Assembly (NCBI GenBank): GCA_016795035.1
Contig: JAEUIT010000053.1
Coordinates: 1 to 55,138, forward strand
Direction: 5' to 3'
DNA from: Phycisphaerae bacterium
Lineage (GTDB): Bacteria > Planctomycetota > Phycisphaerae > Phycisphaerales > SM1A02
Length of the DNA stretch: 55,138 nucleotides
The notes beneath the pieces are model-generated. The model was not told the origin of the DNA. It did not search any database and saw only the letters and a list, made by a program, of their open reading frames with translations. This document shows positions 16,414-25,460 of this stretch, one piece after another (the first letter of the stretch is position 1; every line of letters starts with the position of its first letter). The position numbers and the translations under genes are program-made.

Positions 16414-16431
16414 GGGGGTACACTCCTCGCC

Positions 16432-17568
16432 ATGAACGCTAACAGAAGCCTTCTGCGTGTGCGGCAGTCGCGAGCGATCGCGAGCGTGTCCGTCGGGGTC
16501 GTCATGCTCGCGCTCGGTGCCACGGTGTTCGGTCAGGACACCCGTCCCGCAGCGCCCGCCGGTCAGCCTCGACCGCCGCAGCCTCAGCAACGGGCGCAGC
16601 AGAAGCTTCCGCTCCAGATCACGCCGTCGCCGGCTCGACTCGGCAACGTCGCGCCCAACTCGACCACGAGCGCGACCTTCATCATCAAGAACATGGGCCA
16701 GGCGCCGCTCACGGTGAAGTCCGCGAAGCCGAGCTGCAAGTGCACGGGCATCACGGACATCGTCGGCAAGACGATCAATCCTGGAGAGTCGATCGAGCTC
16801 AAGGCCGCGCTCAAGGCGCCGCCGGTGCCGGGCCCGAAGGACGCGAAGGTCTTCATCGAAGTGAACGAGATGCCCGGCGCCGCGATCGCCATGCTCGAAG
16901 GCGAAGTGGTGATGCCGCTGCTCGCGACGCCGGCGTTCGTCGATGCCCTCAAGGGCGTGACCGCAGGCACCGTGCAGGTGAAGGCCGCCGACGGCAAGCC
17001 GTTCCGCATTCTCTCCGTTGCAGGCGGACCGCCGCCCTTCGACGGCTTCGATCCCGCGAAGGACGAGCCGCGCGCCGAGTACACGCTCAAGTGGAATCTC
17101 GCGGGCGTGGCCCAGCCGCCGATCTGGTGGGTCATCGAGACCGATCGCCCGGACTGCCCGATGATTCCCCTCCGCGTGCGCCATGACCAGACCGGCTCGC
17201 GCCACGACATGGAGCGCATGAGCCGCTTCTGGATCGTCAAGGACCAGATCGCCCTCGGCGGCCTGATGACGGTCGGCGTGCCGACCGAGGTCACGGTCGA
17301 ACTCGAGCACTACAACCCGCGCGAGTCCGGCAAGATCGTCGCGCCCGCCTGGCGCGACGTGAAGAGCGTGCAGAGCGGCTCGCCGCTCCTGAACGCCGAG
17401 ATCCTCGAGGTCAAGCCGCTCGGCGATGACCATCTTGAGGTCAAGCTCCGCCTGATCGCGAAAGAAGGCGCCGCCGGCCTTCTCTCGGCGCCGATGACGA
17501 TCACCACCGCGACCGGTGCCGGACCGGTGCCGTTCTTCGCCCGCGTCGTGCCTGCCGAAAAGAAGTAA
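16432..17568 (+). CDS. Exported DUF1573 protein
   Basis: 378 residues. A signal peptide (about 1-35, VGVVMLALGATVFGQ) and a Pro/Gln-rich linker precede an Ig-like DUF1573 domain: LGNVAPNSTTSATFIIKNMG, APLTVKSAKPSCKCTGITD and INPGESIELKAALKAP. The CKC pair after AKPS is typical of the family. The C-terminal 200 residues form further beta-rich segments. The likely location is periplasm or cell surface; function unknown. The ATG at 16432 has no good Shine-Dalgarno and lies 18 bases from the divergent TerC start, so promoter elements must overlap one of the coding regions. Confidence 0.82.
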   Translation: MNANRSLLRVRQSRAIASVSVGVVMLALGATVFGQDTRPAAPAGQPRPPQPQQRAQQKLPLQITPSPARLGNVAPNSTTSATFIIKNMGQAPLTVKSAKPSCKCTGITDIVGKTINPGESIELKAALKAPPVPGPKDAKVFIEVNEMPGAAIAMLEGEVVMPLLATPAFVDALKGVTAGTVQVKAADGKPFRILSVAGGPPPFDGFDPAKDEPRAEYTLKWNLAGVAQPPIWWVIETDRPDCPMIPLRVRHDQTGSRHDMERMSRFWIVKDQIALGGLMTVGVPTEVTVELEHYNPRESGKIVAPAWRDVKSVQSGSPLLNAEILEVKPLGDDHLEVKLRLIAKEGAAGLLSAPMTITTATGAGPVPFFARVVPAEKK

Positions 17569-17574
17569 ACCCAC

Positions 17575-18468
17575 GTGGGCCCGAACATCGACCTACGAGA
17601 CGCCGAGCAGGTCTCGGCGACGCTTGAGGCGGCGGCGGAGTCGCTGCGCTCCGCGCCCTGTCGCGTGGGCTGCGTGCACGTGCTTGGCGATGCAGGGCGA
17701 CTCGTCGTTGCAGGTGACCTGCACGACAATCCGATCCACCTCGATCGCATCGTCGCCTTCGCGAAGCTCGACAACCCCGCGAATCATCTCGTCATCCAGG
17801 AATTGATCCACGGCGATCGGCTCGTGAACGGCGTCGATCTCTCGTATCGCGTCGTCGCGAAGGTGGCCTCGCTCGTCCTCCGCCATCCCGGACGCGTCCA
17901 TCCGCTCCTCGCCAACCATGAGCTATGCCAGATGCTCGGCATCGGCGTGAGCAAGGGCTACGGAGACGGCACCGCGCTCTTCCGCGACGGCCTCGACTAC
18001 GTCTTCGGCGACGACAGCGACCAAGTCGACGCGGCCATGGCCACGTTCTTCCGCGCGATGCCGCTTGCGGTGCGCACGCCGCGCGGGCTCTGGTGCTCGC
18101 ACTCGATTCCGTCGCCGGAGACTGTCGACCGTTTCGACGACGGGATCTTCGGACGTGCGATCGCCGACGACGACTATCGCGCGCCGCGCGGCTCCGCGTA
18201 TCTCATGGTGTGGGGCCGCGGCCAGAACGCCGACGAGGTCGAGATGCTCGCGCAGCGGTGGGGCGTCACGACGTTCTGCCTCGGACACGCACACAGCGAG
18301 GACGGCGCCCATGTCGTGACGCCGCGCATGGCGGTCCTCAACAGCGATCACGAGCGCGGGCGCGTCGCCGAGTTCGATCTCGCCGCGGAGACGCCGTCGG
18401 CCGAGGAGATCGTGGCCGAGGCGATCCCGATTCAGACGATCCGCGCGCCGGCCGAGGGACGCGCGTGA
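17575..18468 (+). CDS. Calcineurin-like metallophosphoesterase
   Basis: 297 residues. Metal-binding motifs in order are VVAGDLHDNPIHL (GDxHDN), the LANHELCQ Asn-His-Glu, SHSIPS and CLGHAHSEDG (GHxH). This is the di-metal phosphoesterase arrangement. The substrate is unknown. The start is a GTG six bases after the DUF1573 stop; the end overlaps tsaB by GTGA, so the three genes are probably one transcript. Confidence 0.82.
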   Translation: MGPNIDLRDAEQVSATLEAAAESLRSAPCRVGCVHVLGDAGRLVVAGDLHDNPIHLDRIVAFAKLDNPANHLVIQELIHGDRLVNGVDLSYRVVAKVASLVLRHPGRVHPLLANHELCQMLGIGVSKGYGDGTALFRDGLDYVFGDDSDQVDAAMATFFRAMPLAVRTPRGLWCSHSIPSPETVDRFDDGIFGRAIADDDYRAPRGSAYLMVWGRGQNADEVEMLAQRWGVTTFCLGHAHSEDGAHVVTPRMAVLNSDHERGRVAEFDLAAETPSAEEIVAEAIPIQTIRAPAEGRA

Positions 18469-19154
18469 ACGGGCCGGCGCTTGCGATCGAGATGTCGCAA
18501 CGCGGAGGTTCGATCGCGATCGGCGACGGCACACGTGCGCCGCAGGTGCGAGCGTTGCCGTCGAGCGAACGCGACCGCTCAGATCCGCTCCTGGCGGAAA
18601 TCGACGCGCTCGCGCGCGAGGTCGGCGTCGCGCCGCGCGGCCTCGGCGCGATCATCGTCTCGATCGGTCCCGGCGGCTTTACGGGACTTCGCATCTCGGT
18701 GACGGCGGCGAAGCTCCTCGCCGCCATGCTTGCGCGCCCGCTTGTCGCCGTGCCGAGCGCGCTCGTGGCGGCAGCCGGGACAGACCGCACAGGCCGCACG
18801 ATCGTCGCGCTCGCGTCGAAGCGAGAGTCCGCGTGGATCACGATCGTCGAAGGGCAGGGGCGCGACGTCGCGATCGTCGGCGCGCCGGGAATTCGGACTG
18901 CGTCCGAGATCGATGTCGCGGCGCTCGGCGCTTCCGCGTTGCTTGCCGACGAGTACGTTCCGGCCGCGATGGTCGAGCGGGCGAAGGCTGCGGGCGCCGC
19001 GGTGATTTCGCCGCGATTTCGGGCCGAAGCGTGCCTTGAGGTCGGGCTCGCGATGCTGCAACGCGGAGAGTTGGCCGATCCGGTGTCGCTCGCGCCGCTC
19101 TATCCGCGCGAGCCGGAAGCGGTGACGCTCTGGCGCGAACGGCACGGCGAGTGA
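18465..19154 (+). CDS. tsaB: tRNA threonylcarbamoyladenosine biosynthesis protein TsaB
   Basis: 229 residues from a GTG overlapping the previous stop. The diagnostic TsaB motif IIVSIGPGGFTGLRISVTAA is present at about 61-80, with the ASKH-fold start PALAIEMSQRGGSIAIGDG. TsaB pairs with TsaD and TsaE to make t6A37 on ANN-reading tRNAs. It lacks the HxxxH metal site of TsaD, as expected. The other pathway genes are not in the window. Confidence 0.88.
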   Translation: MNGPALAIEMSQRGGSIAIGDGTRAPQVRALPSSERDRSDPLLAEIDALAREVGVAPRGLGAIIVSIGPGGFTGLRISVTAAKLLAAMLARPLVAVPSALVAAAGTDRTGRTIVALASKRESAWITIVEGQGRDVAIVGAPGIRTASEIDVAALGASALLADEYVPAAMVERAKAAGAAVISPRFRAEACLEVGLAMLQRGELADPVSLAPLYPREPEAVTLWRERHGE

Positions 19155-19363
19155 CGGCGTTCGGCGGCGCGACTCGCGCGGCCGTCACGATCCGACCGAT
19201 CGTCGCCATGTGCGCGGTTGCCGTCACTCCACCCGCAGCTTTCCCGAACCGCGCCCTCTCGCTAAGGTCGCGCCGCATGCGGTCGATGAGTCCCGCGAGG
19301 CGGCCTTCGGGTCACGGCGGAAGCGTGTGCCGGCCGTGTCGAGGGTCGCGAGGGGAGGCTTGC

Positions 19364-20017
19364 ATGGGATCGGATCGAGGGGAACTCCGCGGCGAGGCGG
19401 GCAGCGAGGTCGCGCATCGCGGGGACACCCGCAACGCGGACCGCGCACGGTGGGCCGACAAGCAGGTCTTCACGACCGGCGAGGCTGCCGAGGTCTGCAA
19501 GGTCTCGCAGCAGACGATCATCCGTTGCTTCGACAGCGGCCGGCTTGGCGGCTTCCGCGTGCCGGGCTCGAAGTTCCGGCGCATCCCGCGCGGCGAGCTC
19601 GTGCGCTTCATGCGCGAGAACGACATTCCGCTCGACGCCCTCGGCGACGATCGGCGCCGCATCCTCGTCGTCGACGACGACCCGCAGATCACCGCCATGA
19701 TCACGGCGGCGCTCCCCGGCGAGCGCTTCCACGTGCGCAGCGTGAGCAACGGCTACGACGCGGGCATCGAGACCGAGCAGTTCCAGCCCGACGTCATCCT
19801 TCTCGACTACATGCTGCCCGACATCAACGGCTCCGCCGTGTGCGAGCGGCTGCGGGGAAACCCGAAGTACGCGGGGATCCGAATCGTCTTCGTGTCGGGC
19901 GTGGCCGACGACAACGAGGTGAAGCGGCTCCTGACCCGCGGGGCCGATGCGTTCGTCCGAAAGCCCTTCCGCGCGGAAGAGCTCGTTCGCACGATTGACA
20001 GCGTGCTCAACGCCTGA
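19364..20017 (+). CDS. Response regulator with N-terminal excisionase-like HTH and C-terminal receiver
   Basis: 217 residues from ATG 19364, which has GGGGAGG six bases upstream; the frame is open back to 19151 but that stretch is low quality. Residues about 33-85 form an excisionase/MerR-type winged helix (FTTGEAAEVCKVSQQTIIRC, then GGFRVPGSKFRRIPRGEL). Residues about 100-215 are a CheY-like receiver: ILVVDDDPQI acidic pair, phosphoacceptor Asp in VILLDYMLPDI, and the switch Lys in FVRKPFRAEEL. DNA binding ahead of the receiver is the reverse of the usual order. It overlaps the HDOD-kinase gene by TGATG, so that kinase is its likely partner. Confidence 0.85.
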   Translation: MGSDRGELRGEAGSEVAHRGDTRNADRARWADKQVFTTGEAAEVCKVSQQTIIRCFDSGRLGGFRVPGSKFRRIPRGELVRFMRENDIPLDALGDDRRRILVVDDDPQITAMITAALPGERFHVRSVSNGYDAGIETEQFQPDVILLDYMLPDINGSAVCERLRGNPKYAGIRIVFVSGVADDNEVKRLLTRGADAFVRKPFRAEELVRTIDSVLNA

Positions 20018-22209
20018 TGAGCCCTGAACCGCCGTCAGCGCCTCGCATCGACCCGGCCGCGATCCTGTCGCGGATCGATGCGCTCCCTACGCCGAGTCCG
20101 CTCGCGATTCGTCTCCTGGCGACCGCGGAGGACGAGCGATCGAGCGCGCACGATCTCGTCGACCTCATCCGCCAGGACGCCGCGCTCACGGCGAAAGTGC
20201 TTTCGATCTGCCGGCGCGGACCGCGCGGACGCGCGCTCGACGTTGCGTCGCTTGACCGCGCCGTGGTGCTGCTCGGCTTCGGCGCGATTCGCGCCGCGGC
20301 GCTCGCCGTCGAGTTCGTCGGCGCGCTGAACGGCGCGACGTCGTCGTCGGCGCTGGGCTTCGACCGTCACGCCTTCTGGCGGCACTCGCTCGGCAAGGCG
20401 ATCATCGCGGAACATGCGGCGCGCCTGAGTCCGCGCGTTCCGAGCCCGGGCCGTGCGTTCGTCGCGGGATTGCTGCAGGATCTCGGCGTGCTCGCGCTGG
20501 CGGCGGCGGCGCCCGCGATCTGCGACCGTTGCTGCGACGAAGCGGAGCGCAGCCGCACGACGCTCGACGAGCGCGTGGCCGAACTCTGCGGCGTCGGCCT
20601 GCACGCGATCGGCGCGCGCCTCGCGGAGCGCTGGAACCTTCCCGACGAGCTCGTCGCGACGCAGCGGATCCGCGGGGACCTCGCGCTCACGTATGACGGC
20701 GAGCATCGGGGCCTCGCGCTTGCGGTCGAACTCGCGGATCGCGTGGTGCGCCGGCGACACGTCGGCGGTGCGGGCTTCGCGCTTCCGGCACCCTCGGCGG
20801 AGTCGATTCGCGCGGCGCTCGAGATCGACGCGGAAAAGTTCCGCGTTGCAGCCGAGACGCTCTTCGACGACCTCTGCGCCCGTGCCGAGTCGCTCGGCAT
20901 GACGGCGCCACCGCCGACGCGGCTTGCGAACGAGTGCCTCGAGCGCGCCTCGCGGCGGACGGAACAGTCGCACGGCGCCGACGTGCCCTCGGGCGACGTC
21001 GTGGCCGCGCTCGACGCGGCGCACGACCCGGCGGGCACGATCTCGATCATCGTGCGGCAGCTCGCGTCGCTCGGCGGCGCGCCCGACCGCTACCTGGTGC
21101 ATCTCACGGACGTTGCGGGGCGTAGGCCCGAACTGCGCGAGGTCGGCGCCGATGGCATCGTGCATGCGGTGCGTGCGATCGGCGACGGCGACCCCGACGG
21201 CGAGCTTGCGGTGCGGCGCTGGTGCGAGCTGCGGGCGCCGAAGGGACGGCCGACGCGCCTCGCGCTCACGCTGCGCGGCCGACGTCTCGCGGTGATCCAT
21301 CGCGCCGACGGCGACATCGTGCGCGAGAGCGCGCGAACGCGGACGCCGGTCGATCTCTGGGCGTTCGCGCTCGCGGCGAGCATCGATCGCGAGTGCGCGC
21401 GGCGCACGAGCGCCGACCTCGATGACGCCCATCGACGCCTCGCTCGCGAACACGCGCGGCTCGAAGCCCTGCGGGTGCGAAGCGCCGTCGCCGAGATCGC
21501 GAACGGACTCGCGCACGAGCTCAACAATCCGCTCGCAGTCGCGTCGCTTCGGGCGCAGATGGCGCGCAAGAACGCGCCGCTCGCGATCGTGCCCGCGCTC
21601 GATCAGATCGTCGACTCGACGAAGGCGGCGAGCGATCTCGTCACGCAACTTCTTCGGACGCTGCGGCCGGCCGACGCCGAGATCGCGAGCGTGAGCGCGC
21701 TCGAGGTCGTGCGCCTCGCAATCGACCTGCTCGGCCGCACAGCCGAACCGGTTCGCACAACCGTGCGCGGCGCCGTTCTCCAGTCGGATCCGATCGCATG
21801 CGCGGCCGATCCGGCACAGATCACGGAAGCTCTCGCCGAGGTCGTCCAGAACGCACGAGACGCGTCCGGCGCCGCACCGATCGAGGTCTTCGTTGAACGC
21901 GACGCGGCGCGTGGCCGATGCAGCATCACGGTGAAGGACTCCGGGCCGGGCTTTAGCGCCAACGCGCTGGCCCACGCCGCCGAGCCCTTCTTCAGCGAGC
22001 GTTCCGCCGGTCGAGGCCCTGGCCTCGGATTGGCGCGGGCGCGAGCGCTCGTCGGAGCCTCGGGCGGCACGCTCGAGATCCGCAACGGCGAGACGGGCGG
22101 CGCGGAGGTTGCCGTCGTTCTTTGGACGGATGTCGCACGAGCGAAGGAAGCGCTCAGGCATCCACTCGACGTGCAGGAGTTCGACGGCCGCATGAGGGAT
22201 GCGGCCTGA
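20017..22209 (+). CDS. HDOD-domain sensor histidine kinase
   Basis: 730 residues. The N-terminal HDOD domain (about 15-220) begins PTPSPLAIRLLATAEDERSS and contains VLLGFGAIRAAAL and AFVAGLLQDLGVLAL. The middle part (about 330-470) is not recognised. The kinase core has the H-box IANGLAHELNNPLAVASLR (His near 500), N-box EVVQNARDAS, and glycine boxes VKDSGPGFSANAL and GRGPGLGLARARALV. No membrane segment is seen, so it is a cytoplasmic sensor. It is translationally coupled to the HTH-receiver protein, and a GAF protein follows. HDOD-kinase fusions occur in several phyla; the signal is unknown. Confidence 0.85.
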   Translation: MSPEPPSAPRIDPAAILSRIDALPTPSPLAIRLLATAEDERSSAHDLVDLIRQDAALTAKVLSICRRGPRGRALDVASLDRAVVLLGFGAIRAAALAVEFVGALNGATSSSALGFDRHAFWRHSLGKAIIAEHAARLSPRVPSPGRAFVAGLLQDLGVLALAAAAPAICDRCCDEAERSRTTLDERVAELCGVGLHAIGARLAERWNLPDELVATQRIRGDLALTYDGEHRGLALAVELADRVVRRRHVGGAGFALPAPSAESIRAALEIDAEKFRVAAETLFDDLCARAESLGMTAPPPTRLANECLERASRRTEQSHGADVPSGDVVAALDAAHDPAGTISIIVRQLASLGGAPDRYLVHLTDVAGRRPELREVGADGIVHAVRAIGDGDPDGELAVRRWCELRAPKGRPTRLALTLRGRRLAVIHRADGDIVRESARTRTPVDLWAFALAASIDRECARRTSADLDDAHRRLAREHARLEALRVRSAVAEIANGLAHELNNPLAVASLRAQMARKNAPLAIVPALDQIVDSTKAASDLVTQLLRTLRPADAEIASVSALEVVRLAIDLLGRTAEPVRTTVRGAVLQSDPIACAADPAQITEALAEVVQNARDASGAAPIEVFVERDAARGRCSITVKDSGPGFSANALAHAAEPFFSERSAGRGPGLGLARARALVGASGGTLEIRNGETGGAEVAVVLWTDVARAKEALRHPLDVQEFDGRMRDAA

Positions 22210-22312
22210 GGAGCCTGCGGGGAGCGTCGGGCGTTGCAGGGGGAGAGCGCCCGCGGGCGTTTCGTTCGTACGGAACGCGTGAGTGCCGCGGCGAATCTGG
22301 AGGGAAGTACAC

Positions 22313-23482
22313 GTGAGCAATCTCAATCACGAAGGGTCTGAGTCCGCGCCCGGAGCGAATGAGCACCGCAAGCCTTGCGCGCTGCTCGTCGGCGGCGACG
22401 CATCCACGGAGACGCGCGTGCGGACCACCGCCACGCGCTGCGGCATCGACCTGGTCGTCCTGCCCGCCGACGAGACCGCGAAGGCGGCGCTCGTGACGCG
22501 TCGCTTCGATGTCGTCCTCCTTGCGACCGAGGATTCGCAGTCGCTTGCGCCGGTCGTGACGCGCCTGGCGCCTGCAACGAAGACCATGGTGCTCTCGCGG
22601 CGCGTGAGCGTCGGCGATGTCATCGAGGCGATGCGCTTCGGCGCGATCGACTATGTCACGCTTCCGTTCGAGGACGCCGAGTTCGGCCGACGCCTGCTCG
22701 TGGCCGTCGAACGCAGCCGCGACGAGCAGGAGCGCGAAGACCGCGTCGCCAGGCTCAAGCGGCTCTGCGGCCAGACCGAAGTTTCGCACGACGCGATCGA
22801 CCGCGAGGCGGAAGAGTTCGTCGACGAGCTCTCCACGTTGCGTGAGGAGGCCTCGGACGGCGTGAACGCGGCGCCCCACCAGGACTGCGCCTGCAACGAC
22901 GAAAGCGCGACGGAGGAGATCCGCGAGATCGATCTCGCCGCCGAGTATCGCTCGCTTCTCCGTCAGGAGCTTGACCTTGAGGAGCTGCTGCGCGTGGGCG
23001 TCGAGTACCTGATCGGAAAGACCGGCGCGACCAACGCGGCGGTCTACCTTCCGAGCGGCGACGGCGTGTGGAGCCTGGGCGCGTACGTCAACTATGACTG
23101 CCCGCGCAAGGTCGCGCAGCCGATGCTCGATCGCCTCGCGAACGATCTCTGCCCCGAGCTTTCGCGGCAGGACGACCTGATGCGGTTCGAGGACACGGCG
23201 GAGTTCATGGATAGCCTCGGGCTCTCCGACACCGTCCTCGCGAACTGCGACATGGTCGCGTGGCCGTGCTCCTTCAAGGGCGATTGCCTCGCGGTGTACG
23301 TCCTCTTCCGCAGCCGGGAGAAGGGCTTCTCCGACGAGCTCGCCGGGCTCATCGACACGATGCGCTCGATCTTCGCCGAGCAGATCGCGACCGTCCTCCG
23401 CATCCATCACCGTGCGACCGGCGGCTGGCCCGCCGAGTCGAAGGACGAGGACGAGGAGTCGGGCTGGCGCGACGCCGCCTGA
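22313..23482 (+). CDS. Degenerate receiver plus GAF-domain signalling protein
   Basis: 389 residues from GTG 22313, preceded by GGAGGG. The N-terminal 120 residues follow a receiver fold (CALLVGGDASTETRVRTT, FDVVLLATEDSQ, DYVTLPFEDAEF), but the phosphoacceptor position after VVLL is Ala and the switch Lys is missing, so it should not be phosphorylated normally. A helical linker leads to a GAF-like domain (about 215-365) with LDLEELLRVGVEYLIGKTGA, AAVYLPSGDGVWSLGAYVNY and PCSFKGDCLAVYVLFRS. A cysteine pair (CAC) sits in the linker. It probably acts downstream of, or together with, the HDOD kinase. Confidence 0.7.
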   Translation: MSNLNHEGSESAPGANEHRKPCALLVGGDASTETRVRTTATRCGIDLVVLPADETAKAALVTRRFDVVLLATEDSQSLAPVVTRLAPATKTMVLSRRVSVGDVIEAMRFGAIDYVTLPFEDAEFGRRLLVAVERSRDEQEREDRVARLKRLCGQTEVSHDAIDREAEEFVDELSTLREEASDGVNAAPHQDCACNDESATEEIREIDLAAEYRSLLRQELDLEELLRVGVEYLIGKTGATNAAVYLPSGDGVWSLGAYVNYDCPRKVAQPMLDRLANDLCPELSRQDDLMRFEDTAEFMDSLGLSDTVLANCDMVAWPCSFKGDCLAVYVLFRSREKGFSDELAGLIDTMRSIFAEQIATVLRIHHRATGGWPAESKDEDEESGWRDAA

Positions 23483-23488
23483 CGACGC

Positions 23489-23857
23489 TTACGGCAACGT
23501 GCCCTTCTCTCGCTCGGCGAGCACTTCGTCGAGCGAGAGAAGCGCGTGCCGGAGATGCGGAATCACGATCGAGCCGCCCACGACGAGCGCGACGTTGAGC
23601 GCGTCTTCGATCTCGTCCTTCGAATAGCCGGCGTTCACGCACTGCTCGACGTGGTAGTCGATGCAGTCGTTGCAGCGGAGGACGGCGCTCGCGACGAGGC
23701 CGAGCAATTCCTTGGTGCGGCCGCTGAGCGCGCCGTCCTCGTAGCACGCCGAATCGAGCCGCATGAAGCGGCTGATGCCGAGGTGCTTCGAGGCGAGGAT
23801 GCGATCGTTGCCGACGGCGCGGTCCGCACGAAACTCGTTGAACGGGCGATGCGGCAT
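23489..23857 (-). CDS. Carboxymuconolactone decarboxylase/AhpD-like protein
   Basis: 122 residues with GGGAG before the ATG. The AhpD-type motif is LRCNDCIDYHVEQCVNAG, a CxxC followed by Tyr-His, and the helix DEIEDALNVALVVGGSIVIP. The two cysteines and the His suggest a peroxidase or disulfide-linked reductase role as in AhpD relatives. It is last in a minus-strand run after the decarboxylase and the HTH membrane protein and ends six bases from the convergent GAF gene. Confidence 0.85.
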   Translation of the reverse strand: MPHRPFNEFRADRAVGNDRILASKHLGISRFMRLDSACYEDGALSGRTKELLGLVASAVLRCNDCIDYHVEQCVNAGYSKDEIEDALNVALVVGGSIVIPHLRHALLSLDEVLAEREKGTLP

Positions 23858-23897
23858 TGGACAAACTCCCTGTTGCAGGCGGGCCGTGAGGCGTGGG

Positions 23898-24554
23898 TCA
23901 CTTCGGGCGGGCGAGGATCGTGACGCCGCCGGTGACCTTGTCGCCCTTCTTCACGAGCGAAGTCATGCGGTCGGGGTTCGGAAGGATGAGCTCGGTCGTC
24001 GATCCGAACTTGATCATGCCGAAGCGCTGGCCGCGGGCGAGACGGTCGCCGACCTTGAGCGGACACACGATGCGCCGCGCGATGGCGCCCGACACCTGGC
24101 GGATGCCGATCGAGCGGCCGGCCTGATCGCGCATCGTGATGAGGTTCGACTCGTTGACGAGCGCGCTCTCTTCGCTTCGGGCGTCGAGGAACTTCCCGGG
24201 CGTATGGAGAAGCGCGACGACTTCGCCGTCGCACGGCGCCCGGTTCAGGTGAACATTGAGGACGCTCAGGAAAATGCGGATCACGAGCGCCGGCCGGCCG
24301 GCGGTCGCGGCGTGCTCAGGCACCGTGAAGACGGCGCTCACCGTGCCGTCCGCCGGGCTGAGGAAGTCGTTCGGCTCGTTCGTGGCGGCCCGCCGAAATA
24401 GCGGGTCACGGAAGAACGAGACGAGCGCGAACCAGACGACCGCCACGAGCGCGATCGCCCACCACCACCCGAGCCACCACGCCCCGAGCGCAAGCAAAAG
24501 GCTGACGATCGTGATCGTCAGCCATTCGCGTAGTCCGTAGCCCGTCAGCAGCAT
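23898..24554 (-). CDS. psd: Phosphatidylserine (archaetidylserine-type) decarboxylase
   Basis: 218 residues, the short form of the family. Two N-terminal membrane helices (LTITIVSLLLALGAWWLGWW and AIALVAVVWFAL) are followed by the catalytic part FRDPLFRR, LSPADGTVSAVF, FLSVLNVHLNRAP and KFGSTTELILP. The Gly-Ser pair in FGST is the self-cleavage site that creates the pyruvoyl group. It makes phosphatidylethanolamine from phosphatidylserine at the inner membrane. It begins eight bases after the HTH membrane protein stop, so the two are probably co-transcribed. Confidence 0.92.
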   Translation of the reverse strand: MLLTGYGLREWLTITIVSLLLALGAWWLGWWWAIALVAVVWFALVSFFRDPLFRRAATNEPNDFLSPADGTVSAVFTVPEHAATAGRPALVIRIFLSVLNVHLNRAPCDGEVVALLHTPGKFLDARSEESALVNESNLITMRDQAGRSIGIRQVSGAIARRIVCPLKVGDRLARGQRFGMIKFGSTTELILPNPDRMTSLVKKGDKVTGGVTILARPK

Positions 24555-24562
24555 GAAGCGGC

Positions 24563-25402
24563 TTACTCGGTCGCGCGGCCGATGAAGAAGCCGATCAGGC
24601 CCGCGACGATGGTGACGCCCAGAAGGCCGCCGCCCCACACGAGCAGGTTGCCGGTGAACATCGTGGCGAGTGCGGGGACCGCGCCGGTCACGGTGACGGC
24701 CGCCATGATGAGGGCACAGATCAGGGCCGCGAAGGCGCCGATCATGAGACCGATGCCGAGGCCCGACCACGAGCCGTCGTAGGCTTCGACCATCATCGGC
24801 ATCATCGTCATGCCGCCGCCGACGGTGGCGACCGCGTTGCCGCCGCTCTCGATGCCCGCCGCCTCGAAGAGGCCGCTCGCGTTCGCGGGGAGTTGCACGT
24901 CGTCCTCATTCTCGAACGCCGCCTCGATGAGGTTCGCGCCGGAGAGGCTGTCGTCGTTGTCGCGGGTGAGGTCGAGAAGACCGCTGCCCGAGCCGACCGT
25001 CTCGAGCGACAGCTCGCCGGAGCCGGCCTTGCCGCCACCCTTCTTGTCCTGTCCGTAGCGGCTCGCCTCGAACGCGCTGATGCCGGTCTCTTCGCTCGAG
25101 TCGGCCATCGTGTCGCGTCGTGCCGCGGCCGCAGCCTTGCCCGCGTTCGCCGAGCGGCCGCCGGTCGAGTCGGCGAGGTCGATCGCGGACTCGTCGAGCC
25201 GGCTGTCTTCGAGCGCGAGCGGAATCTCGCCTTCCTTGTCGTCACCGGCGAGAAGGTTGATCTGCTCGACCTTGAACATCACCCGGTCGCGGTCGCGGAA
25301 CTCTTGGATCTCGCCGCGGCGAGCCATCTCAAGGATGTCCTGAACCGACTTCGACAGCTTCTGGGCGGCTTCCTCAGCCGTGTAGAACATCTTGCTGGCC
25401 AT
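24563..25402 (-). CDS. Membrane protein with N-terminal excisionase-like HTH
   Basis: 279 residues from ATG 25402. Residues 1-55 form an excisionase/MerR-like winged helix (MFYTAEEAAQKLSKSVQDIL, then REIQEFRDRDR-like and FKVEQINLL). A long acidic Gly/Ser-rich linker follows (about 60-195), then two membrane helices (GLGIGLMIGAFAALICALIM and LLGVTIVAGLIGFFIGRA). A DNA- or protein-binding domain tethered to the membrane by a flexible linker is unusual. In planctomycetes such HTH-like N-termini are often of unknown role. It lies upstream of psd in the same direction and is divergent from mutY. Confidence 0.7.
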   Translation of the reverse strand: MASKMFYTAEEAAQKLSKSVQDILEMARRGEIQEFRDRDRVMFKVEQINLLAGDDKEGEIPLALEDSRLDESAIDLADSTGGRSANAGKAAAAARRDTMADSSEETGISAFEASRYGQDKKGGGKAGSGELSLETVGSGSGLLDLTRDNDDSLSGANLIEAAFENEDDVQLPANASGLFEAAGIESGGNAVATVGGGMTMMPMMVEAYDGSWSGLGIGLMIGAFAALICALIMAAVTVTGAVPALATMFTGNLLVWGGGLLGVTIVAGLIGFFIGRATE

Positions 25403-25460
25403 GCGGGGCTTTCTCGGTGACGTGGACGCGTAGGGTCGACGGAGCCGCCGCCGACCTGTG

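Noticed and set aside
15760..16431. N-terminal extension of the DUF1573 protein
   Set aside because: It lies antisense to TerC; the signal peptide starts at 16432.
22248..22262. Terminator CGCCCGCGGGCG plus TTT after the HDOD kinase gene
   Set aside because: Only four stable base pairs with a GC loop and three T; too weak, and the next gene seems part of the same set.
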